Of a DNA stretch of 6,245 nucleotides, positions 1 through 6,245 are shown piece by piece. The translations under genes were made by a program, and so were the position numbers. Source of the stretch: an uncultured Prevotellaceae bacterium (lineage in GTDB: Bacteria; Bacteroidota; Bacteroidia; Bacteroidales; Muribaculaceae); NCBI GenBank assembly GCA_945983195.1, contig CAMFSS010000135.1, forward strand, positions 1 through 6,245. Direction: 5' to 3'. Position 1 is the first letter of the stretch. Each line of letters begins with the position of its first letter. Below the pieces are notes generated by a model. It was not told where the DNA came from. It worked only from the letters and a program-made list of their open reading frames with translations, and searched no databases.

Positions 1-104
1 TGTAGAAATCAGTCTGTCCTGCGATGGCGAGAACTACCAGAGCGTATATAAAGAGCACACACCCGCCATCCACCACCCCCCACCCGCCCACTGCGACAAC
101 AAAC
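1..104. other. Left-edge segment with no recognisable adaptor coding sequence
   Basis: An intact adaptor gene should encode the ascending coiled-coil helix here. None of the three forward frames does. Frame 1 stops by base 51. The frame starting at base 2 reads a Cys/His/Pro-containing peptide and stops at 116-118 (TGA). The frame continuous with the adaptor has a stop at 3-5 and a Pro/Thr-rich peptide. Bases 62-89 are almost only C and A, with a run of six C at 76-81 and the heptamer acccgcc repeated at 61-67 and 82-88. The reverse strand is open from an ATG at 106-104 to the window edge and reads as a hydrophobic peptide (with YALVVLAIAGQTDFY), but 35 codons are too few to call a gene. The segment could be a chimeric or low-quality contig end, or a real junction. 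Confidence 0.5.
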
Positions 105-854
105 ATCAGCGAGTATGAGTATCAGACGGCTGCTCTTTCGCTCGAGTCGGCTAAGGCTTCTCTCAACCAGGCCAACCAAAGCCTCATCAACGCCAAGAAG
201 AATCTCTCTTACTCGGTCGTTACTGCTCCTTTCTCGGGCGTAATCGGAAGCATTCCAAATCGTGAGGGTACGCTTGCAAGCCCTTCGATGGCACAGCCGC
301 TCACCACTCTGAGCGACATATCGGAGGTATATGCCTACTTCTCGCTCACCGAGCGCGATGTGCTCCGCCTCACCGAGGGTGGTAGCTGCTCGCTTGCACA
401 GGCAATCGCCAAGATGCCCGAAGTGTTCCTTCAGCTTTCCGACGGCACTCGCTACGCTCTCTCAGGACGCGTTTCCACCGTTTCGGGCGTGCTCGACCAG
501 TCGACCGGAAGCGCATCGGTGCGTGCCCTCTTCAAGAACACCAACGGAATGCTCCGCAGCGGCTCCACCGGCAATATTCTTATTCCGCAGCCTTCGCAAG
601 ACCTTATCATCATTCCGCAGCGTGCCACTTATGAGATTCAGGACATGAAATATGTCTATGTAGTGGGTGATTCAAGCAAGGCGGTTGCCCGTAACATCAA
701 GGTGTCGCCCGTCGACGACGGTCAGACCTACATTGTCACCGAAGGCTTGAATGTAGGCGAAGAGATTGTCACTGAGGGTGTCGGTACTGCCGTGAAGGCA
801 GGAACAGTGGTAAAGCCAAAGGCTGCTGCCGCTCCCGCCGAGGCTTCAAAGTAA
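105..854 (+). CDS. RND efflux periplasmic adaptor (membrane fusion protein, HlyD/AcrA family), 5'-truncated
   Basis: This is the periplasmic adaptor that would link the inner-membrane RND pump to the outer membrane channel. Adaptor-like sequence starts at about base 105 (ISEYEYQ) and runs to TAA at 852-854, about 249 residues. In order it holds the descending helix of the coiled-coil hairpin (QTAALSLESAKASLNQA, then NQSLINAKKN), the second half of the lipoyl-like domain (TAPFSGVIG, from base 222), a beta-barrel domain (VYAYFSLTERDVL and GRVSTVSGVLD), and a membrane-proximal domain (IIIPQRATYEI, KYVYVV, GLNVGEEIVTEG). The tail is Ala/Lys/Pro-rich. The N-terminal lipoprotein signal, first lipoyl half and ascending helix are missing. 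An ATG at 24 opens the same frame, but residues 1-27 from it are Pro/Thr-rich and unlike the family, so I do not accept it as the start. The gene sits 38 bases before the RND gene, the usual order for such operons. The adaptor identity is secure; the substrate is unknown. Confidence 0.9.
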   Translation: MSEYEYQTAALSLESAKASLNQANQSLINAKKNLSYSVVTAPFSGVIGSIPNREGTLASPSMAQPLTTLSDISEVYAYFSLTERDVLRLTEGGSCSLAQAIAKMPEVFLQLSDGTRYALSGRVSTVSGVLDQSTGSASVRALFKNTNGMLRSGSTGNILIPQPSQDLIIIPQRATYEIQDMKYVYVVGDSSKAVARNIKVSPVDDGQTYIVTEGLNVGEEIVTEGVGTAVKAGTVVKPKAAAAPAEASK

Positions 855-892
855 TTCTCCATTATCAATAGTCAATTTAATACTGAGAATCA

Positions 893-1582
893 ATGAAATT
901 AGATAATTTTATCAAGAGGCCTGTGCTCTCCACCGTGATCTCTATTTTCATCGTCGTGGTGGGTATCATCGGTCTTACGTCGCTGCCTGTGGAGCAGTAT
1001 CCTAACATTGCACCGCCTACAATCCAGGTGGAAACTACCTACACCGGTGCAAATGCCCAGACTGTGCTCAACTCCGTGATTGCTCCTCTTGAGGAATCAA
1101 TCAACGGTGCGCTCAACATGACATACATGACTTCGACCGCAACTAACACCGGTTGTGCCACTATCAACGTGTATTTCAAGCAGGGATACGACCCCGATAT
1201 GGCTGCTATCGACGTGCAGAACCGTGTGTCGCAGGCTCAGAACCTGCTTCCTGCCGAGGTTACCAAGGTGGGTGTAACCACAAAGAAGCGCCAGTCGTCA
1301 ATGCTGATTGTTATGACGCTCTCGTCGCCTAATGAGGCTTTCGATCAGGAGTTCATTGAGAACTATATGGCTATCAACGTAATTCCTGATATCAAGCGTA
1401 TTCCTGGTGTGGGCGATGCAATGGCTCTTGGCTCCGACTACTCTATGCGTATTTGGCTCAAGCCCGACAAGATGGCTGAGTACAGCCTCCAGCCAAGCGA
1501 CATTTCAATGGCCCTTGCCGACCAGAACGTTGAGGCAGCACCGGGTCAGTTTGGCGATCAGGGCAACCAGAGCTACCAGTAA
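893..1582 (+). CDS. N-terminal fragment of the RND transporter (229 residues, before the premature stop)
   Basis: This is the part that would be translated if the TAA at 1580-1582 is genuine. It begins MKLDNFIKRPVLSTV, the typical start of the family, with the first transmembrane helix at about residues 10-30, followed by LPVEQYPNIAPP at the start of the porter domain. The PN1 region includes YTGANAQTV, PLEESINGA and the stretch YDPDMAAIDVQNRV. PN2 begins with residues such as SSMLIVMTLSSPN, and the docking region with GVGDAMALGSDYSMRIWL. The last residues are GDQGNQSYQ. With one membrane helix and half a porter domain it could not transport. The start is supported by the MKLDNFIKRP match and by its position 38 bases after the adaptor stop. 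No good Shine-Dalgarno is seen, which is normal for Bacteroidetes. Confidence 0.85.
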   Translation: MKLDNFIKRPVLSTVISIFIVVVGIIGLTSLPVEQYPNIAPPTIQVETTYTGANAQTVLNSVIAPLEESINGALNMTYMTSTATNTGCATINVYFKQGYDPDMAAIDVQNRVSQAQNLLPAEVTKVGVTTKKRQSSMLIVMTLSSPNEAFDQEFIENYMAINVIPDIKRIPGVGDAMALGSDYSMRIWLKPDKMAEYSLQPSDISMALADQNVEAAPGQFGDQGNQSYQ

Positions 1583-1801
1583 ATCCTGAAATACAAGGGC
1601 CGCCTTGTAACCGCCGAGGAGTTCGACAATATCATTCTCCGCACCGACAGCAACGGCCAGACTCTCCGTCTGCGCGATGTTGCCGATTGCGAGCTTGGTC
1701 GTCTCGACTATGGCTTTAAGAATATTGTAAACGGTAGTACAGGCTGTACGGCAATCATCTTCCAGTCGCCGGGCTCGAATGCAAGCGAAATCATTGCCAA
1801 C

Positions 1802-4069
1802 GTGCTCAACGTAATCAGCGAGAAGGAGAAGGAGCTCCCCGAAGGATTGCAGTTTGATGTGCCGATGAATACCGACGAGTTCCTTCAGGCCTCTATCGAC
1901 GAGGTTATCAAGACTCTCATCGAGGCATTTATCCTTGTGTTCATCGTGGTTTACATCTTCTTGCAGGATATGCGCTCCACACTTATCCCTGTGATTGCCA
2001 TTCCTGTGGCTCTTATCGGTACGTTTGCCCTTATCTACGGTATCGGTTTCTCGCTCAACCTCCTCACTCTTTCGGCTCTTGTGCTCGCAATCGCAATTGT
2101 GGTCGATGATGCGATAGTGGTGGTGGAGGCGGTGCACGCAAAGCTCGATGAGGGCTATCAGAGTGCACGCCAGGCCTCTATCGACGCAATGGGCGAAATC
2201 GGTGGTGCAATTATTTCCATCACTCTCGTGATGATGCTTGTGTTCATTCCGGTGTCGTTCATGCCCGGCACTTCGGGCGTATTCTACCGCCAGTTCGGTC
2301 TTACCATGGCTATTGCAATCGGTTTCTCGGCTATCAACGCGCTGACGCTCTCTCCGGCACTCTGCGCTCTGTTCCTGAAGCCGCACAATGCCGACGGATC
2401 GGTGAAGAAGATGTCGTTTGTCGAGAAATTCCACACCGGCTTCAATGCCGGCTACAACACGCTCCTTGGCAAGTACAACAAGGTGGTGAATATGCTCATC
2501 AAGGCTAAGGCCGTAGTGGCTGTGGTTGTGATTGGCTCAATCGGCGTGCTCGTTTGGCTTATGTCTACTACCGCCAACTCACTCGTGCCTAATGAGGATA
2601 CGGGTACAATCATGGGCGTTGTGTCGATGCCTCCGGGTACTTCGCGTGAGCGCACTGCCGAGGTGCTCGACAAGGTCGATGCCATGCTTGCACAAGTTCC
2701 CGAAATAAAGCTCCGCACCGTTATCGAGGGCTACAGCTTCATCGCCGATGCCGGTAACACCTACGGCTCTGTCATCATCAAGCTCAAGGACTGGGACGAG
2801 CGTAAGGGCGATGGTCACGACGTTAACTCGGTTATCAAGCGACTCTACGGAATGACTGCCATGGGAATCAAGGACGGTACAATCCTCTTTTTTGCTCCGC
2901 CTATGATTTCGGGTTACTCTATGACCAACGGTATTGAGATGCAGCTCCAGGACAAGACCGGTGGCGACCTCAACAAGTTCTTCCAGATTGAGATGCAGTT
3001 CCTTCAGGCTCTTAACCAGCGTCCGGAAATTCAGATGGCTTACTCGTCGTTCAACCCCACTTATCCGCAGTATCTTATCGACGTTGATGTGGCTAAGGCT
3101 ACCAAGGCCGGAATCGGAACATCGGGCGTGCTCAGCGTAATGCAGGGTTACCTCGGAGGTATGTATGTGTCCAACTTCAACCGCTTCGGTAAGCTCTACC
3201 GCGTGATGATGCAGTCAACTCCCGAGAGCCGCGTGTCGCCTGAGTCACTCAAGGGAATTAAGGTGCGCACCAACAGCGGTATGGCTCCTATCAGCGACTT
3301 CGTTACACTCAAGCGCGTCTATGGTCCTGACCTTATCAACCGCTTCAACCTCTACACGTCTATCTCCGTGAATGCCACTGCCAATGCAGGCTATTCGTCG
3401 GGTGAGGCTATTGCCGCAGTGCGTGAGGTTGCCGCTCAGACGCTTCCGCAGGGCTATGGTTACGAGTTTTCGGGTATTACCCGTGAGGAGGCTGGCGAGT
3501 CGAGCTCGTCAACAACCATCATCTTCGCACTCTGTCTGCTCTTCGTCTACCTCATTCTTAGCGCACAGTATGAGAGCTACATTCTGCCTCTCGCAGTTAT
3601 CCTCTCTATTCCGTTTGGTCTTATGGGTACGTTCATCTTCGCACGTATGTTTGGCATCGACAACAACATCTATCTGAAGATTGCGCTCATCATGCTTATC
3701 GGTCTTCTTGCAAAGAATGCAATTCTTATCGTTGAGTTCGCGCTCGACCGCCGCAAGACGGGTATGTCCGTCGTCGGAGCTGCTGTGGCTGGTGCATCGG
3801 CTCGTCTGCGCCCGATTCTCATGACTTCTCTTGCTATGATTATCGGTCTGTTGCCTATGATGTTTGCCGCCGGTGTAGGTGCCAATGGTAACCGCGCTCT
3901 CGGTACGGGTTCGGTGGGCGGTATGCTCGTGGGTATGATTCTGCAAGTGCTCTTTGTGCCATGTCTGTTCGTGGTATTCCAGAGCATACAGGAGAAGTTC
4001 TCGCCGATCAAGTGGAAAGATACCGACAACTCGGGTATGCGTAACGAGATTGAGCAATATTCCATTTAG
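1802..4069 (+). CDS. C-terminal fragment of the RND transporter (after the premature stop)
   Basis: This frame would be called as a separate gene from a GTG at 1802, but that GTG is an internal Val codon (NVLNVISEKEKEL) and the coding sequence really continues from 1583. In full-length numbering, TM2-TM6 lie at about 338-495, TM7 at 540-557, the PC1/PC2/DC periplasmic half at about 560-870, and TM8-TM12 at about 874-1032. The proton-relay residues are present: Asp405 and Asp406 in TM4 (VVDDAIVVVE), Lys941 in TM10 (LLAKNAILIVEF), and Arg971 and Thr978 in TM11 (ARLRPILMT). By my count these match AcrB D407, D408, K940, R971 and T978. The region of the AcrB switch loop reads GYSFIADAGNT (about 613-623), different from the GFGFAGRG of AcrB. 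The fragment lacks TM1 and most of the N-terminal porter domain, so it is not expected to work alone. Confidence 0.8.
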   Translation: MLNVISEKEKELPEGLQFDVPMNTDEFLQASIDEVIKTLIEAFILVFIVVYIFLQDMRSTLIPVIAIPVALIGTFALIYGIGFSLNLLTLSALVLAIAIVVDDAIVVVEAVHAKLDEGYQSARQASIDAMGEIGGAIISITLVMMLVFIPVSFMPGTSGVFYRQFGLTMAIAIGFSAINALTLSPALCALFLKPHNADGSVKKMSFVEKFHTGFNAGYNTLLGKYNKVVNMLIKAKAVVAVVVIGSIGVLVWLMSTTANSLVPNEDTGTIMGVVSMPPGTSRERTAEVLDKVDAMLAQVPEIKLRTVIEGYSFIADAGNTYGSVIIKLKDWDERKGDGHDVNSVIKRLYGMTAMGIKDGTILFFAPPMISGYSMTNGIEMQLQDKTGGDLNKFFQIEMQFLQALNQRPEIQMAYSSFNPTYPQYLIDVDVAKATKAGIGTSGVLSVMQGYLGGMYVSNFNRFGKLYRVMMQSTPESRVSPESLKGIKVRTNSGMAPISDFVTLKRVYGPDLINRFNLYTSISVNATANAGYSSGEAIAAVREVAAQTLPQGYGYEFSGITREEAGESSSSTTIIFALCLLFVYLILSAQYESYILPLAVILSIPFGLMGTFIFARMFGIDNNIYLKIALIMLIGLLAKNAILIVEFALDRRKTGMSVVGAAVAGASARLRPILMTSLAMIIGLLPMMFAAGVGANGNRALGTGSVGGMLVGMILQVLFVPCLFVVFQSIQEKFSPIKWKDTDNSGMRNEIEQYSI

Positions 4070-4156
4070 TGAGAAAAATATAGTATCTTCCTGGCTGGTC
4101 GGGCTTGTCCGGCAAGTCTGACCGGTCAGGGAAATAAAAGATAAATTAAAAACAAC
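4070..4156 (+). promoter_or_regulatory. Intercistronic spacer with an 18-20 bp hairpin between the RND and channel genes
   Basis: Bases 4090-4107 (cctggctggtcgggcttg) pair with 4113-4130 (caagtctgaccggtcagg) around the loop tccgg (4108-4112). Fourteen of the 18 pairs are Watson-Crick and the other four are all G-U wobbles when read as + strand RNA. Two more outer pairs (4089-4131 wobble, 4088-4132 T-A) extend it to 20 contiguous pairs, with weaker A-T pairs beyond one mismatch. No T-run follows; the next bases are A-rich (gaaataaaagataaattaaaaac) up to the channel ATG, so it is not a standard terminator. It could be an mRNA processing or stability element, an attenuator, or a modulator of channel gene translation. 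The structure is clear; the function is inferred. Confidence 0.65.
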
Positions 4157-5533
4157 ATGAATAAGAGAAATTATATGCTTCTTGCCGTGGCTGTGCTTCT
4201 TGTCGCAGTGATGGGCAGTTGCAACACTTACAAAAAATGCGAGCTGCCGAACGACGGTGTCGTAGGCGAGTATGCCAAGGCTGTCGCAGAGCATGTCGAT
4301 TCCACTGCGCTTGGTCATCTAGCGTGGACCGAGATCTTCACCGATCCTCAGCTCCAGTCGCTCATTAATCAGGCTCTTGCCAACAATGTCGACCTCCAGA
4401 ATGCGAAGCTCAATGTCGACATTGCACAGGCTCAGCTCAAGGGTGCAAAGCTTGCCTATCTCCCTTCGCTCACTTTTGCCCCCAATGGCTCCGGCTCCAC
4501 AGTGACCGGGGTAAACATGAAATGGGGCTATCAGTTGCCCCTCTCGCTCAGTTGGGAAGTCGACATTTTCGGCCGCCTCACCAATTCCAAGCGCAAGGCA
4601 AAGGCTGCGCTGCTCCAGAGCGAGGCTTATCGCCAGGCTGCACAGTCGCAGATTATCGGTGCTGTGGCAAACACCTACTATGCAATTGTTGCACTCCAGA
4701 CCCAGCTCAACATCTATCGCGAAACTGCCGAACTGTGGCGTCAGTCGGTCGATGTCATGAAGAAGATGAAGGAGGCCGGCCGCTACACCGAGGTTGCCGT
4801 GGTGCAGAGCGAGGCAAACTACTACAATATCCTCGCCACAATCCCCACCATTGAGCTTTCGCTCCACGACATGAACAACACCATGTCGCTGCTGCTCAAT
4901 GTGTCGCCGCAGGAGTGGAAGGTCAACACAGCTTCTGTTGTCACTCTGCCGGCTTCTATCGAGGGTGGTGTGCCAATGAGCTATCTCGCGGCACGTCCCG
5001 ATGTGCGTGCAGCCGAGCAGTCGTTTGCTGCTGCATTCTATGCCACCAATGTTGCTCGTTCGGCATTCTATCCCAATGTCACTCTCTCGGCTGCCGGCGG
5101 TTACGGCACACTTATCGGCAGTGCCATATTTGAGCCGGCTGTGTGGTTTGCAAATCTTGCCGGACAGCTTGTGATGCCTCTCTTCTCGCGCGGTCAGAAC
5201 ATGGCAAATCTCAAGGCTGCCAAGGCTCAGCAGAAGCAGGCTCTCAACTCGTTCAAGTACACCCTTCTCAGCGCAGGTGCCGAGGTCAGCACGGCTCTTG
5301 TCACAATGACAAAGCAGAAGGAGGCTCACGAAAACATCGTGAAGCAGGTGGAGAAGATGAAGAAGGCTGTGGAGTACAATCAGGACCTCATGCTCCTGAG
5401 CACTACCACATATCTTGAGGTGTTGAACGCTCAGCAGTCGCTGCTCTCAAGCCAAATTGCACTTGTCAACAACGAATTGAAGAACAACCAGGCCGCTATC
5501 AACCTCTATCAGGCTCTTGGCGGCGGACGTTGA
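4157..5533 (+). CDS. RND efflux outer membrane channel lipoprotein (NodT/OprM/TolC-like)
   Basis: This is the outer membrane exit duct of the tripartite pump, a trimeric alpha-barrel/beta-barrel channel contacted by the adaptor. It encodes 458 residues, the usual length for the family. A lipoprotein signal peptide is visible: NKR, a hydrophobic stretch at residues 7-18, then MGSC with the likely lipidated Cys22. No acidic export signal follows the Cys (NTYKK). Two outer membrane efflux protein repeats follow. Family hallmarks are LSWEVDIFGR (131-140), the RPDVRAAE block (280-287, within YLAARPDVRAAE), FYPNVTLSAAGG (304-315) and YLEVLNAQQSLL (419-430), ending in YQALGGG. Long amphipathic helices at about 75-100, 145-245 and 350-450 fit the periplasmic barrel. 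The ATG at 4157 is chosen because it gives the complete signal peptide. It is third in the operon after the pump gene and is intact, with no sign of decay despite the stop in its neighbour. It might also serve other pumps in the cell. Confidence 0.95.
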   Translation: MNKRNYMLLAVAVLLVAVMGSCNTYKKCELPNDGVVGEYAKAVAEHVDSTALGHLAWTEIFTDPQLQSLINQALANNVDLQNAKLNVDIAQAQLKGAKLAYLPSLTFAPNGSGSTVTGVNMKWGYQLPLSLSWEVDIFGRLTNSKRKAKAALLQSEAYRQAAQSQIIGAVANTYYAIVALQTQLNIYRETAELWRQSVDVMKKMKEAGRYTEVAVVQSEANYYNILATIPTIELSLHDMNNTMSLLLNVSPQEWKVNTASVVTLPASIEGGVPMSYLAARPDVRAAEQSFAAAFYATNVARSAFYPNVTLSAAGGYGTLIGSAIFEPAVWFANLAGQLVMPLFSRGQNMANLKAAKAQQKQALNSFKYTLLSAGAEVSTALVTMTKQKEAHENIVKQVEKMKKAVEYNQDLMLLSTTTYLEVLNAQQSLLSSQIALVNNELKNNQAAINLYQALGGGR

Positions 5534-5537
5534 TGCC

Positions 5538-5574
5538 CCGATGCGGCGCAAAGCTGCCTATATCCGGCTTTTTT
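5538..5574 (+). terminator. Probable Rho-independent terminator of the efflux operon
   Basis: Starting five bases after the channel gene stop, gcggc (5543-5547) pairs with gctgc (5553-5557) around gcaaa. An outer stem pairs ccgat (5538-5542) with atccgg (5562-5567, one bulged C). Six T residues follow at 5569-5574. An alternative fold pairs aaagctg (5550-5556) with cggcttt (5565-5571) into the same T-run. The internal asymmetric loop makes it only moderately stable. The position just after the last pump gene supports the call. Confidence 0.6.
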
Positions 5575-5629
5575 ATCACTGAGAAGGCAGTTTTTTCGGC
5601 TTCGGAGCCAATTCTTCGATAAAATTCAT

Positions 5630-5637
5630 TATATTTG
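5630..5637 (+). promoter_or_regulatory. Candidate Bacteroidetes -7 promoter box (TAnnTTTG) for the lpxA-type gene
   Basis: tatatttg matches the Bacteroidetes housekeeping -7 consensus TAnnTTTG exactly and lies 25 bases before the ATG at 5663, which would give a leader of about 20 bases. It follows the operon terminator, as expected for a new transcription unit. I found no convincing TTTG-type -33 box at the usual spacing, and the region is AT-rich, so a chance match is possible. Confidence 0.45.
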
Positions 5638-5662
5638 CTAAAAATTTAATTCCAATTTAGCC

Positions 5663-6245
5663 ATGATTAGTCCATTAGCCCACGTCGACCCTTCTGCTAA
5701 GCTGGGTAAAGACGTAATCGTACACCCTTTTGCTTTTATCGGCAAAAATGTTGAAATTGGCGATAACTGCACCATATATCCATTTGTGAGCATTCTCAAC
5801 GGTGCTCGCATCGGAAATCGAAACAAAATCTACAACGGTGCCATAATCGCTGCCGAGCCGCAGGATTTCCGCTGGAAAGGCGAGCAGTCCTACTGCTACA
5901 TCGGCGACGACAACAGCATTCGCGAGCACACAATCATCAATCGCGGAATCTCGCCCGAAGGCGGAACACGCATCGGCAACAACTCATTCATTATGGCTGA
6001 GTCGCACATTGCTCACGACTCTGTTGTCGACGACCGCGTCGTAATCGGCAACGGTGCCAGCATCGCCCCCGACTGCCATGTGGCATCTAACACCATTCTC
6101 TCCTCCAATGTCGTGCTTCATGCCGGAAGCCACATCGGCGAATGGGTGCTCATAAAGGGCGGATGCCGAATCAGCGGCAATGTGCCTCCCTACGTCATTA
6201 TGGCCCACAATCCAGTGAGCTACTATGGCGTTAAACGTTTCGTGC
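5663..6245 (+). CDS. lpxA: Acyl-ACP--UDP-N-acetylglucosamine O-acyltransferase (LpxA family), 3'-truncated by the window edge
   Basis: LpxA transfers a 3-hydroxyacyl chain from acyl carrier protein to the 3-OH of UDP-GlcNAc in the cytoplasm, the first step of lipid A synthesis. The frame is open from ATG 5663 to the edge, giving 194 residues of a family usually about 255-265 long; the C-terminal helical domain is missing. Left-handed beta-helix hexapeptide repeats are evident (AKLGKDVIVHPFAFIG, VEIGDN, ARIGNRNKI, TRIGNN, SHIGEW). Family motifs are AEPQDFRWKGE (64-74), IGDDNSIREHTIINRG (80-95), HIAHD (115-119) and NVPPYVIMAHNP (173-184) followed by YYGV. His118 should be the catalytic base, equivalent to His125 of the E. 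coli enzyme. An in-frame TAA at 5639-5641 precedes the ATG, so this start is well supported. The gene is separated from the pump operon by a terminator and has its own candidate promoter. It might be a second LpxA paralogue, because it does not follow an lpxC/fabZ gene. Confidence 0.9.
   Translation, partial: MISPLAHVDPSAKLGKDVIVHPFAFIGKNVEIGDNCTIYPFVSILNGARIGNRNKIYNGAIIAAEPQDFRWKGEQSYCYIGDDNSIREHTIINRGISPEGGTRIGNNSFIMAESHIAHDSVVDDRVVIGNGASIAPDCHVASNTILSSNVVLHAGSHIGEWVLIKGGCRISGNVPPYVIMAHNPVSYYGVKRFV

Larger units (their letters stand above)
893..4069 (+). pseudogene. RND multidrug efflux transporter (HAE1/AcrB family), interrupted by one in-frame TAA at codon 230
   Basis: This is the inner-membrane pump: an AcrB-like trimer that exports drugs or other amphiphiles using the proton gradient. 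The single frame from ATG 893 to TAG 4067-4069 spans 1058 codons, close to the usual length of the family (about 1050). It is broken only by TAA at 1580-1582. Bases 1583-1801, after the stop, translate in the same frame to normal pump sequence (ILKYKGRLVTAEEF, then LRLRDVADCELGRLDYGF), so there is no frameshift and no missing segment. The stop falls in the DN docking subdomain of the periplasmic porter region. The gene follows the adaptor by 38 bases and precedes the channel gene by 87. TAG is followed directly by an in-frame TGA (4070-4072), a double stop. If the TAA is real, the product is a 229-residue fragment and the pump is dead. Sequence error is the main alternative. Confidence 0.85.

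Noticed and set aside
24..104. ATG at 24 as the true start of the adaptor
   Set aside because: It would omit the signal peptide and half of the lipoyl and hairpin domains and add a Pro/Thr-rich peptide foreign to the family.
855..892. Possible promoter or operator between the adaptor and RND genes
   Set aside because: The spacer is only 38 bases, AT-rich, with no TAnnTTTG box and no clear dyad. Co-transcription from upstream is the simpler reading.
1580..1582. Stop codon reassignment or programmed recoding of TAA
   Set aside because: TAA ends the adaptor gene (852-854), TAG ends the pump gene and TGA ends the channel gene, each at the expected place, and no other internal TAA occurs. No recoding signal is evident and TAA is not a selenocysteine or pyrrolysine codon.
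1583..1804. Translation restart at GTG 1802 giving a separate functional protein
   Set aside because: The GTG is a normal internal Val codon. Bases 1583-1801 are also pump coding sequence, and the product would lack TM1 and most of the N-terminal porter domain.
1505..2434. Long reverse-strand open frame opposite the RND gene (309 codons)
   Set aside because: It lies wholly opposite strongly recognisable pump coding sequence. Its product is rich in His, Arg, Cys and Asp with no recognisable domain, as expected from the codon bias of the + strand gene.
3509..5329. Two abutting reverse-strand open frames (3509-4318 and 4319-5329) opposite the RND and channel genes
   Set aside because: Both overlap well-identified genes, have biased composition typical of antisense shadows, and have no promoter or family resemblance. 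The second also ends against the first by chance stops in one frame.
5581..5609. Second T-run (5591-5596) and short hairpin ggct-tcgg-agcc (5598-5609) as another terminator
   Set aside because: The hairpin comes after the T-run rather than before it on the + strand, and on the - strand it is followed by A, not T. The stem has only four pairs.

Overview
The window looks like chromosomal DNA from a Gram-negative member of the Bacteroidetes, most likely order Bacteroidales. Supporting signs are a periplasmic adaptor, RND pump and NodT-type outer membrane lipoprotein in one operon, an LpxA-family enzyme, start codons without a Shine-Dalgarno sequence but with AT-rich leaders, and a TAnnTTTG-type -7 promoter box. 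A family such as Muribaculaceae is possible, but I cannot establish that from the sequence.

Layout, all on the + strand. Positions 1-104 do not read as the expected upstream part of the adaptor gene in any forward frame and include a C-rich, low-complexity stretch; this may be an assembly or read-end artefact. Positions 105-854 hold the C-terminal two thirds of a membrane fusion (adaptor) protein. After 38 bases comes the inner-membrane RND transporter (893-4069, 1058 codons), which is full length except for one in-frame TAA at codon 230. An 87-base spacer with a strong hairpin follows, then the outer membrane channel lipoprotein (4157-5533). A likely Rho-independent terminator (5538-5574) closes the pump operon. 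A new unit with its own -7 box starts an LpxA-type UDP-GlcNAc acyltransferase at 5663, which is open at the right edge.

The first three genes together would form a tripartite HAE1/AcrAB-TolC-like efflux pump: RND trimer in the inner membrane, adaptor in the periplasm, channel in the outer membrane. The substrate cannot be read from sequence. All recognisable proton-relay residues of the RND protein lie downstream of the premature stop and are intact, and no second lesion is seen. The stop is therefore either very recent or a sequence error. LpxA would catalyse the first step of lipid A synthesis and is probably transcribed independently.

I see no CRISPR array, RNA gene, transposase or phage gene, and nothing that amounts to a novel system. 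The points most worth a second look are the nonsense codon in the pump gene, the 20-bp hairpin before the channel gene in which every non-Watson-Crick pair is a G-U wobble on the + strand, and the discontinuity at the left edge.
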